From Candidatus Doudnabacteria bacterium (lineage in GTDB: Bacteria; Patescibacteriota; Doudnabacteria; UBA920): 7,559 nucleotides of DNA. The stretch covers positions 1 to 7,559 of the forward strand of contig CAIWKW010000140.1 in NCBI GenBank assembly GCA_903913365.1. The letters are read 5' to 3'. Of this stretch, positions 1 through 6,295 are shown piece after piece. The translations under genes and the position numbers were made by a program. The notes under the pieces were generated by a model. That model was not told the DNA's origin, did no database searches, and saw nothing but the letters and a program-made list of their open reading frames with translations. Numbering within the stretch: the stretch's first letter is position 1; each line of letters begins with the position of its first letter.

Positions 1-41
1 AAAAAAGTAAAAGTATTTTTGCTGAAAACGAAACAAAAAAA

Positions 42-1055
42 ATGCTTAATCGCAATAATCTGCCGGACCAAAAAACATTTACAGACCTCTCCGAGCAGGA
101 TAAATTAAAATATTTGATATTTCTGGCCAGCCTGGCTCCGTCCAGCCATAATACACAGCCATGGCTTTTTAAGTGTGCCGAAAAAAGCATTGAACTCTTT
201 GCCGATTGGCACAGGAAACTGGCCGCTTCGGACACCACCGGACGCGAACTTTACATAAGCTTGGGAGCGGCGCTCGGCAATCTGTTTATGGCAGCCGAAT
301 CCCTTGGTCTAAATTACACCGTTAACTTAAATCCTGCTCCAACTTCAGATTCGGGTCCCATAGCTGTAATCTCCTTTTTAAGCCTCTCCCCTTCCCGCTA
401 CGACGGCGTGCGGATAAAAGCCATCGTAGCCCGGCACTGCAACCGGTTTAATTACGATAACCGGCCTATTGATCAAAAGACAATGCAAAAAATTATCAGC
501 GCAGCTTCAGAGGACGTTTTAGCCAGTGTAATTGAAGGGGAAGACCAAAAGAAAACAGCCCGCACAATTGTAAAATTGGCCACTGTTGATGCTTTTTTGG
601 ACAAAGGATTTACAGACGAACTGTCACTATGGATAAAGCCGAGTTTAAAAAAATATAACGACGGCATGCCAGGCTACAATCTTGGCATACCCTGGATTCT
701 ATCTTTTTTTATTCCCTGGGCCATAAAATATCTTCCAATGGGCAGCAGCCAAGCATCAACCACCGACACCATGCTGAAAGCTTCGCAGGCCTATATGGTT
801 CTAAGCACCAAAGATGACAATGCGGCAGCGTGGCTTAAGTGCGGAATTAATTTTGAGCGCATGGCAGTGGAAGCGGAAATGAATAATATCCAAATTGCGG
901 TTTTGGCCGCACCGATTGAAATTGGCGATTATTTCCGGCAGCTGCAGGATTTACTAAAGATTAGCGGTAGGCCTCAAATCTTTTTCCGCCTCGGTTACTG
1001 TAAAAAAAATCCGCCTTTTGCTCCCCGCCTGCCTTTAAAACAAATAGTTATATAA
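42..1055 (+). CDS. Acg-like nitroreductase-fold protein
   Basis: This 337-residue protein resembles the Acg/Rv3131-type branch of the FMN-binding nitroreductase superfamily. Visible signatures are APSSHNTQPW at residues 32-41 (the phosphate/FMN-binding start of the fold), GRELYISLGAALGNL at 67-81, RHCNRFNYDNRP at 131-142, and a C-terminal FFRLGY...APRLPL block at 314-332. The length is usual for this branch, whose proteins are a tandem duplication of the nitroreductase fold. A hydrophobic stretch at 217-232 could touch a membrane, but I see no clear signal peptide. Some Acg proteins bind FMN without obvious redox turnover, so enzymatic activity is uncertain. It is the first gene of a four-gene run, 9 nt before the ligase gene. 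The ATG at 42 has no Shine-Dalgarno, only an A-rich lead, and the promoter lies outside the window. Family assignment is fairly sure; substrate is unknown. Confidence 0.82.
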   Translation: MLNRNNLPDQKTFTDLSEQDKLKYLIFLASLAPSSHNTQPWLFKCAEKSIELFADWHRKLAASDTTGRELYISLGAALGNLFMAAESLGLNYTVNLNPAPTSDSGPIAVISFLSLSPSRYDGVRIKAIVARHCNRFNYDNRPIDQKTMQKIISAASEDVLASVIEGEDQKKTARTIVKLATVDAFLDKGFTDELSLWIKPSLKKYNDGMPGYNLGIPWILSFFIPWAIKYLPMGSSQASTTDTMLKASQAYMVLSTKDDNAAAWLKCGINFERMAVEAEMNNIQIAVLAAPIEIGDYFRQLQDLLKISGRPQIFFRLGYCKKNPPFAPRLPLKQIVI

Positions 1056-1064
1056 AAAATAAAT

Positions 1065-2576
1065 ATGGATTCAAAAACAAATACAAAACAGCTTTTTGAA
1101 AAATACAAGACCAAAGGGCGCGATTATTGGCAAAAACAGCAGGAACAAACAAGCCTAAAGCTTTTTCACGCTGCCGCTTTTGGCGTTCCGGCTTATAAGC
1201 TGTTTCTAAAACAGCATAAAATTAATCCAAAAAAAATTAAGACCTTCGCGGACTTTAAGAAGCTCCCGGCTGTAAACAAAGACAACTATTTCCGGATATT
1301 TCCTTTTCAAAAAGTACTTTGGCCAAAAGATATTGCCAACAAAGGATTGTCGCTTTGCGCCACTTCCGGCTCAACGGGCAACCCCGTCTATTTTTGCCGG
1401 AAAGATGATTTGGCTTTGCAATATTCCACGTGGATTGAATATTTTGTAAAATTGGACAAGCCCAACTCAAAGACATTGTTTATAGACGCCTACGGACTGG
1501 GCTTATGGCTCGCCGGAATGTTTACCTACGATGCCATTAATTTGGCCGGGGAACGCGGCTGCAAAGTTACCGTTATTCCCACCGGCATCAACAAAGTGGA
1601 AATATTTAAAAGCTTAAAAAATCTGGCACCGCTTTTTGACTCGGTTGTCTTAATTGGCTACCCTCCCTTTATTAAGGATGTGGTAGATGAGGCAGCCGGG
1701 CAAGGTATTGATTTTAAAAAAATGAATCTGCGTATGCTGTTTGGCGGAGAAACTTTTACCGAAAGTTTTCGCGATTATTTGGTTGACAAAACCGGCATAA
1801 AAAATCCGTATCTGGATATGGGAAACATGTACGGCTGCAGCGAAGGCGGCATAGTGGCATGGGAAACTCCTGTGTGCATACTCATTAAGCGTTTGTCTGT
1901 TAAAAACCCGGAAATTTTTAAAAAAATATTCGGCAACATGTCCACCATCCCGACCTTAGGACAATTTAATCCGCGTTTTGCGGCTTTTGAGGAAGAAAAC
2001 AACGAGCTGTTTATTACCGCCGGCGGCGCCACTCCTCTAATTAGATATCAAATCGGCGACAGAGGAAATGTGCTTGAGCTGAATAAAGTTCAAGAAATTT
2101 TTAAATCTTTCGGCATTAGCCTTTCTAAAGAAGCCAAATCAAAAGGCATTGCTATAGAAAACCTTCCGCTTGTTGCCATATACGAACGAAACGATTTTTC
2201 TGTAAGTTTTTACGGACTGCAAATTTATCCGCAAACCATAAAATTGGCTTTGGACAGCAAAGAATTGCTTAATCACCTTACCGGCAAATTCAGCATGGCG
2301 GTAATTCAGGATCAAAATCAAAATCAACAATTTGAAATAAATTTGGAATTAAAACCAGGTTTTAAAGGTACCGCAAAGTTGCGGGAGCTTACGGAAAAAA
2401 TTATCATTAAAAATTTGTACGACAACAATTCCGAATATCGCGAGCTTTCCAGGAACCTGTCCATTAAAAGAACCAAACCGCATTTGGTTTTTTGGGAATA
2501 TAACCACGAAAAATATTTTAAAAGCGGCACCAAACAAAAGTGGATGCAAAAACAAGCCGTGCCCGTAAAAATTTAG
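1065..2576 (+). CDS. PaaK/LuxE-like adenylate-forming ligase (phenylacetate-CoA ligase-like)
   Basis: This 503-residue cytosolic protein belongs to the ANL adenylate-forming superfamily, nearest in pattern to the phenylacetate-CoA ligase/CapK/LuxE group. It should activate a carboxylic acid with ATP to an acyl-adenylate and pass it to a thiol or other nucleophile. The P-loop-like SGSTGNP is at 101-107, a GGE block typical of the group near 227-229, YGCSEGG (adenine/acyl pocket motif) at 256-262, and YQIGDRG, containing the ribose-binding aspartate D332, at 328-334. The C-terminal lid is present but divergent; lysines in the last 30 residues could serve as catalytic lysine, and I cannot say which. 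It lies between the nitroreductase-fold gene and the E1-like gene with gaps of 9 and 3 nt, so co-transcription is very likely. The A-rich lead before the ATG has no Shine-Dalgarno. The acid substrate and acceptor cannot be read from sequence; CoA ligase is only one possibility. Confidence 0.85.
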   Translation: MDSKTNTKQLFEKYKTKGRDYWQKQQEQTSLKLFHAAAFGVPAYKLFLKQHKINPKKIKTFADFKKLPAVNKDNYFRIFPFQKVLWPKDIANKGLSLCATSGSTGNPVYFCRKDDLALQYSTWIEYFVKLDKPNSKTLFIDAYGLGLWLAGMFTYDAINLAGERGCKVTVIPTGINKVEIFKSLKNLAPLFDSVVLIGYPPFIKDVVDEAAGQGIDFKKMNLRMLFGGETFTESFRDYLVDKTGIKNPYLDMGNMYGCSEGGIVAWETPVCILIKRLSVKNPEIFKKIFGNMSTIPTLGQFNPRFAAFEEENNELFITAGGATPLIRYQIGDRGNVLELNKVQEIFKSFGISLSKEAKSKGIAIENLPLVAIYERNDFSVSFYGLQIYPQTIKLALDSKELLNHLTGKFSMAVIQDQNQNQQFEINLELKPGFKGTAKLRELTEKIIIKNLYDNNSEYRELSRNLSIKRTKPHLVFWEYNHEKYFKSGTKQKWMQKQAVPVKI

Positions 2577-2579
2577 GCT

Positions 2580-3692
2580 ATGAAACTCAAGCTAATTACA
2601 TTTAACCCGGCCAAAAGCACGCTCCGCAATTTCCAAAAAAAATATCCGGTGAGGTCGGTTCATGATGACTATGAGGAAATGCTTCGCGAATTGTTTTTTA
2701 TCAAAAACCCAAAATACCGGTTTGAAAAAGGTTTTGAGAAAAATTTGGCAGCGTTTATAAACGAACACAAAAAAGGTAAAAAAATTGAGGAATGCGGCAA
2801 CTGGTTTTACTTTGATTGGCAGCAAACACTTGTCCATTTTCTGGAAGATAATTTGCACCAGGAACTTAGAACCGCGCGAAATAAAAATTTGATTACGGAA
2901 AGCGAACAGCAAATATTTTACAACAGTACCATTGCCATTGCCGGCCTTAGCGTCGGCAGCCATGCGGCCCTTTGCATTGCACTTACAGGCGGCGCCAAAA
3001 ACTTAAAGCTAGCGGACTTTGACGAAATTTCCGGCTCCAATCTCAACCGTTTAAACGCGAGTTTCTCGGCCATAGGAACCAACAAAGCGCTTTACTTCGG
3101 CAGAAAAATTTTGGAAATAAACCCCTACGCCAACATTTTTATTTACCCCGAGGGCCTGACTCACAAAAATTTGGATGAGTTTGTGGACGGTGACAAAAAA
3201 CACGGCATCCCCCGCTCAAACATTGTACTTGACCAGATAGACGGCCTTGAAATGAAAATTCGGCTGCGCCTCAGAGCCAGACAATCAAAAACCGCCCTGC
3301 TTATGGCCACGGACGTCGGGGAATGGGGTATGATGGATGTGGAACGCTACGATTTAAATAAAAATCTGAAAATTTTTAACGGACTGCTTGGGGACTTTAC
3401 CCTGAAAGAATTCACCAGCTACAAACCGCACGAGGTGGTAAAATTGGTTACCAGAATTATCGGGCCGGAAAATATGTCCGCCCGTGTAAAGCAGTCCATG
3501 CAAGAGATTGGCAAAACGCTTTATGCCTGGCCGCAGCTTGGTTCCGCAGCCGGTATCAGCGGCTCGGCACTTGCCTATTTATGCAGACAAATACTTTTAG
3601 GCGAAAAGGTTCCCAGCGGCAGATACAATTTACAGCCGGCCACACTCACCAAACCCAAAAAACCATTAACAAAAAAAACCGTTAAAAAATAA
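2580..3692 (+). CDS. E1-like ThiF/MoeB-superfamily adenylyltransferase, MoeY (Rv1355c) type
   Basis: This 370-residue protein has an E1-like Rossmann domain. The nucleotide loop is GLSVGS (122-127), the ribose/Mg strand ADFD (145-148), the arginine motif SNLNR (153-157), and LDQID (217-221) replaces the usual DxxD segment. The 120 residues before it, with WFYFDWQQTLVHFL and LRTARNKNLIT, match the pattern I recall from mycobacterial MoeY rather than MoeB or ThiF. There is no CxxC zinc pair, and only three cysteines in all (about 72, 132 and 336), none in the usual E1 catalytic context, so thioester transfer is doubtful and adenylation alone is likelier. The C-terminus is a lysine-rich tail. 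MoeY carries a nitroreductase-like domain in the same chain; here such a protein is encoded two genes upstream. The start lies 3 nt after the ligase stop and the stop 1 nt before the kinase ATG. Fold is sure; the acceptor of AMP is unknown, and a molybdopterin role is not supported by the neighbours. Confidence 0.85.
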   Translation: MKLKLITFNPAKSTLRNFQKKYPVRSVHDDYEEMLRELFFIKNPKYRFEKGFEKNLAAFINEHKKGKKIEECGNWFYFDWQQTLVHFLEDNLHQELRTARNKNLITESEQQIFYNSTIAIAGLSVGSHAALCIALTGGAKNLKLADFDEISGSNLNRLNASFSAIGTNKALYFGRKILEINPYANIFIYPEGLTHKNLDEFVDGDKKHGIPRSNIVLDQIDGLEMKIRLRLRARQSKTALLMATDVGEWGMMDVERYDLNKNLKIFNGLLGDFTLKEFTSYKPHEVVKLVTRIIGPENMSARVKQSMQEIGKTLYAWPQLGSAAGISGSALAYLCRQILLGEKVPSGRYNLQPATLTKPKKPLTKKTVKK

Positions 3693-3693
3693 G

Positions 3694-5322
3694 ATGAATC
3701 TTTTCTTCACCTGTTTATCAACATTTTTTATTGTCTACTTGGGCTTTTTGGTTTATTTGCACGAAAGCCGCAGTAAAACCAGCCTGTTCTTTTTAATTCA
3801 TGCCCTGTGCAATTTTGGCTGGCTCATTTGCAGCTACCTGGCTTTAACCGTAGACCCGACTAAATCCGTTTACTTTATCCGGCTGGTTATGTTTTTTGCG
3901 GCCCCAATGATTTTTTCGTTTTTTTTGTTTGTCTACAATTTCCCCGAAGCAAAATTGGTTATCAAAAAAACGGCATTGGCAACGCTTTGTATTTGGGGCG
4001 GCTCGCTTATGGTTTTGGCGCTCACCCCCCTAGTTTTTAAGGAAGTCTTGGTGGTAAACGGCCTTCCGCTGCCGCAAATCGGCGGACTAATGCCTTACTA
4101 CGGCTTGTCCATCATTGGGGTAACCCTGATGACTTTTTATTTTATAATAAAAAAGTACGAAGCCTCGGACGGGCTGAGAAAGAAACAATGGCGCGCCATT
4201 TCAATTGGCCTAACTCTAACTTCGGTTTTTACCCTCTCCTTTTTGTATTTGGCCATTGTGCTGTTTAACAACTCGTCTTTAACCATTTATTCGCCCCTAT
4301 ACATTTTGCCCACCATTATTGGAGCCGCTTACGCAATTTTACGGCACAAGCTTTTGAACATAAAAATTATTACCACAGAGATAGCGGCCTTTTTCCTCCT
4401 GTTTACCAGTTTGTGGCAAATTCTTTTGGCCAAAGATTTAACGGGTTTAATTTCCCAAAGTGCCATCGGCCTGCTTATTTTGGTCTTCAGCATATTTTTG
4501 ATTAAAAGCGTTTTGGCCGAAGTAAGACAGCGCGAACAGCTGGAGGTTTTAACCAAACAGCTGGAAGACGCCAACGAAAAATTAAAAATTCTGGACCAAG
4601 CCAGAGCGGAATTTATTACCATTGCCAGCCATCAGCTGCGCACTCCGCCGGCAACAATTAAGTGGTACTTGAGTTCAATTTTAAACGGCGATTACGGCAG
4701 GGTGACCAAAGAGCTAAAAATTATTATCGGTAAAGCCAACCTTACCAACAACTCTTTAATTTCCTTAATTGACGATTTGCTTAATGTGTCGCGCATTGAG
4801 CGGGGCAAAATGGAATTTTTGTTTGAGCCTTGCAATCTTACGGACTTGGCCAAATTTACCTATGAGCAGCTTTTGCCCATTGCCCAGGACAAGCACCTGG
4901 AGCTGGTATTTGATGAGCCCAAAATAAAACTTCCTGAAATTATGGCTGACAAGGAAAAAATTAGGCAGGTTATGAATAACCTGATTGACAATGCCATTAA
5001 GTACACTCACGACGGGAAAATTACGGTTGGCATATCCGCCACGGCCGACAACATTAAATTTAGCGTTACCGATACCGGCAAAGGAATTAGTCCGGACGAG
5101 CAAGGCTCCATTTTCGAAAAATACTCCCGCGGCAAAGAATCGGTTAATCAAAGCCCCGGCCTCGGTCTCGGCCTCTATGTTGCAAAAATTGTAATTGGCC
5201 AGCACAAAGGCAAAATTTGGGCCGAGAGCCCCGGGCCGGGCAAAGGCTCAAGCTTTATTTTTGAAATTCCCATCCACAACAACTTGGAAAAAACGACCCT
5301 GCTGAACTTGGCAGATAAATAA
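3694..5322 (+). CDS. Membrane sensor histidine kinase with polytopic N-terminus
   Basis: This 542-residue protein has about eight or nine membrane segments (roughly 2-22, 31-52, 60-82, 92-115, 132-153, 166-191, 198-217, 229-246 and 252-272). The arrangement recalls the 7TM histidine-kinase sensor domain, with the typical RHKLLNI exit near 217-223. A short coiled coil (about 273-305) leads to the dimerisation helix, with phospho-acceptor H313 in SHQLRTP. The ATPase domain shows the N box NNLIDNAIKYT (428-438), G1 DTGKG (460-464) and G2 GLGLGL (489-494), so it should be an active kinase. The H-box continues PPATIKW where PLTAIKW is commoner. No extracellular ligand domain or PAS is seen; sensing is probably within the membrane. 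No response regulator is in the window. The ATG follows the E1 stop by one base and has no Shine-Dalgarno, suggesting translational coupling. It is the last gene of the run and is followed by a terminator. Confidence 0.95.
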   Translation: MNLFFTCLSTFFIVYLGFLVYLHESRSKTSLFFLIHALCNFGWLICSYLALTVDPTKSVYFIRLVMFFAAPMIFSFFLFVYNFPEAKLVIKKTALATLCIWGGSLMVLALTPLVFKEVLVVNGLPLPQIGGLMPYYGLSIIGVTLMTFYFIIKKYEASDGLRKKQWRAISIGLTLTSVFTLSFLYLAIVLFNNSSLTIYSPLYILPTIIGAAYAILRHKLLNIKIITTEIAAFFLLFTSLWQILLAKDLTGLISQSAIGLLILVFSIFLIKSVLAEVRQREQLEVLTKQLEDANEKLKILDQARAEFITIASHQLRTPPATIKWYLSSILNGDYGRVTKELKIIIGKANLTNNSLISLIDDLLNVSRIERGKMEFLFEPCNLTDLAKFTYEQLLPIAQDKHLELVFDEPKIKLPEIMADKEKIRQVMNNLIDNAIKYTHDGKITVGISATADNIKFSVTDTGKGISPDEQGSIFEKYSRGKESVNQSPGLGLGLYVAKIVIGQHKGKIWAESPGPGKGSSFIFEIPIHNNLEKTTLLNLADK

Positions 5323-5327
5323 TTTTA

Positions 5328-5355
5328 AAAACCCCGGCCACTCGGCCGGGGTTTT
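5328..5355. terminator. Bidirectional intrinsic terminator between convergent genes
   Basis: A perfect 12-bp stem (arms 5328-5339 and 5344-5355; AAAACCCCGGCC with its complement) encloses the tetraloop ACTC. On the + strand it starts 5 nt after the kinase stop and is followed by CTTTT. On the - strand the stem is followed by a further T, giving a TTTTT run, so it can also stop transcription coming from rpsO and the 133-residue protein, whose stop is about 33 nt before it. Confidence 0.93.
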
Positions 5356-5368
5356 CTTTTCACTTTTA

Positions 5369-5390
5369 ACTTGTCACTTTCTACTAATTT
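5369..5390 (+). repeat. Dispersed ACTTTCC-type repeat, intergenic copy
   Basis: These 22 bases match the reverse complement of 6874-6895, inside the ATP-grasp gene, at 19 of 22 positions. The copy lies just after the terminator and overlaps the last two bases of the stop codon (5389-5391) of the - strand 133-residue protein. The bases upstream (5357-5368) continue in a degenerate CACTTTT/AACTTG pattern with roughly the same 7-nt phase. Confidence 0.55.
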
Positions 5391-5790
5391 ATGGCTTCAT
5401 GCTTCCAAGCATCTCTTTCTCAAAATACAGCAAAAAAGGAACCGGGTCCGGGGTGCTGCCAAACAATATATGGTCCACGCTGCTGCGCTGTCCCCTGTCT
5501 TTTTGGCTTTCCACGCCCTTGGTCTGAAACCATTCTTTCCACTCTTCGCTAAAACGCTTGTAGCCTTCGCTTTTTTCATCGCCAAAATAAGAATATATAA
5601 CCTTATACTTGGTCTGGTCGCAAATATTAATAAATTCGCTCTTCTGCTCCAGAGTCAAAAATCCGCTTTTTTGCAAAGAATTTTTTATTTCCTGAATTTT
5701 AGGATTAATGTATACCGCATGGCAAACTTCCCTGCCAATGCGCGTCCATTCTTTATCAAATTCGCTAAAATCAAAATTTTTGATGTCCAT
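5389..5790 (-). CDS. Hypothetical protein, 133 residues, downstream of rpsO
   Basis: I do not recognise this protein. It is 133 residues, soluble, with no signal peptide or membrane segment, and rich in charged and aromatic residues. Visible features are a short acidic N-terminus, EFDKEWTRIGREVCHAVY at about 10-27, an amphipathic stretch with a tyrosine pair (YSYFGDE, about 66-72), a highly charged EEWKEWF segment, and a C-terminal half with RSSVDHILFG and TPDPVPFLLYFEKEM. Its start is 10 nt after the rpsO stop, so it is probably translated from the rpsO transcript and may be under the same control. No Shine-Dalgarno precedes the ATG. An overlapping + strand frame covers the region, but the - strand reading is favoured by the co-directional tight spacing after rpsO, the plausible globular composition, and the facing terminator. 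It could be a lineage-specific conserved protein; no function is proposed. Confidence 0.72.
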   Translation of the reverse strand: MDIKNFDFSEFDKEWTRIGREVCHAVYINPKIQEIKNSLQKSGFLTLEQKSEFINICDQTKYKVIYSYFGDEKSEGYKRFSEEWKEWFQTKGVESQKDRGQRSSVDHILFGSTPDPVPFLLYFEKEMLGSMKP

Positions 5791-5800
5791 ACTTTATGGT

Positions 5801-6073
5801 CTATTCGGAAACTTTTAATTTAAGTTTGTCCACAATTTTTTCATAACGCTTCTGGTCTTCGCTCTTTAAGTAGCGGAGCAGTCTGCGGCGATTGCCGACC
5901 ATCTTCAAAAGTCCGCGGCGGGAATGGTTGTCTTTGCGATGCACTTTCAAGTGTTCGGAAACCTGTTCAATTTCTTTGGTTAAAATGGCCATTTGGACCT
6001 CCGGACTGCCGGTGTCGTCCTTATGCGTCTGAAACTTTTTAATTATCGCGTTCTTCTCTTTGGGGGTAAGCAT
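5801..6073 (-). CDS. rpsO: 30S ribosomal protein S15
   Basis: This is a full-length S15 (90 residues; the family is usually 87-90). S15 binds the three-way junction of 16S rRNA helices 20-22 early in assembly of the 30S platform. The family pattern is plain: an N-terminal helix LTPKEKNAIIKKF, the TGSPEVQ motif at 22-28, HLKVHRKDNHSRRGLL at 41-56, and the basic RRRLLRYLK helix near the end, covering the conserved H/D-N/S-R RNA-binding residues. The start at 6073 is the S15 family start; a weak purine run (AGAGAAG, 6079-6085) stands 5 nt before it, one of the few Shine-Dalgarno-like sequences in the window. The gene is preceded by its own promoter and a structured leader and is followed 10 nt later by the 133-residue protein. 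pnp, the usual partner of rpsO in many bacteria, is absent. Confidence 0.98.
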   Translation of the reverse strand: MLTPKEKNAIIKKFQTHKDDTGSPEVQMAILTKEIEQVSEHLKVHRKDNHSRRGLLKMVGNRRRLLRYLKSEDQKRYEKIVDKLKLKVSE

Positions 6074-6227
6074 GGTTGCTTCTCTTTCTGCACGTAAACA
6101 GTAGCCTATAATTTCCTTATTTCACAATTTCTTAATTTCATTTACGAAACATGCTTCGCGAAATTAGGAAATTTACTGAAATTAAAATATCCGACTTTAG
6201 TAAACTGTTTCGTGGATTAAATTTAAT
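6074..6227 (-). promoter_or_regulatory. Structured 5' leader of rpsO, candidate S15 autoregulatory RNA
   Basis: The transcript from the predicted promoter would have about 150 untranslated bases. Reading the - strand, CACGAAACAGT (6204-6214) pairs with ACTGTTTACGTG (6091-6102) through 11 bp with one bulged A. Inside this, a 14-nt arm at 6160-6173 pairs with 6126-6139 (13 Watson-Crick pairs and one G-U) around a 20-nt loop that itself contains CGAAGC/TTTCG. A near copy of that 3' arm at 6110-6123 can pair with the same 5' arm with one mismatch, so two mutually exclusive folds exist. The long-range helix ends just upstream of the weak ribosome-binding sequence. S15 is known to regulate its own mRNA through unrelated leader folds in several phyla; that this leader is one is my inference. 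Confidence 0.5.
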
Positions 6228-6233
6228 GTATTT

Positions 6234-6262
6234 ATTATACTAAAATTTACCTCTTTTGTATA
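6234..6262 (-). promoter_or_regulatory. Predicted promoter of rpsO
   Basis: A perfect TATAAT (6234-6239 on the - strand) is preceded by TATACA (6257-6262, 4 of 6 matches to TTGACA) at a 17-bp spacing. Transcription would begin near 6227. A better-looking TTGTCA at 6265-6270 is 25 bp away and too far. The region is very A+T rich, so the -35 call is weaker than the -10. Confidence 0.55.
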
Positions 6263-6295
6263 CTTGACAAATAAACCTAAATATTTTCTGATTTA

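Noticed and set aside
2592..2963. - strand open frame of 123 codons opposite the start of the E1-like gene
   Set aside because: It is antisense to a gene with clear family motifs and has no supporting signals.
2580..3692. Calling the E1-like gene moeB or thiF
   Set aside because: The N-terminal extension and missing CxxC pair do not fit those enzymes, and no molybdopterin or thiamine genes are nearby.
4765..5205. - strand open frame of 146 codons within the histidine kinase gene
   Set aside because: It lies wholly opposite the conserved kinase ATPase domain; the kinase motifs fix the real frame.
5371..5823. + strand open frame of 150 codons opposite the 133-residue protein and the end of rpsO
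   Set aside because: It runs antisense through the end of rpsO and the co-directional gene after it, lacks a promoter of its own, and its composition looks like a reverse-frame artefact.
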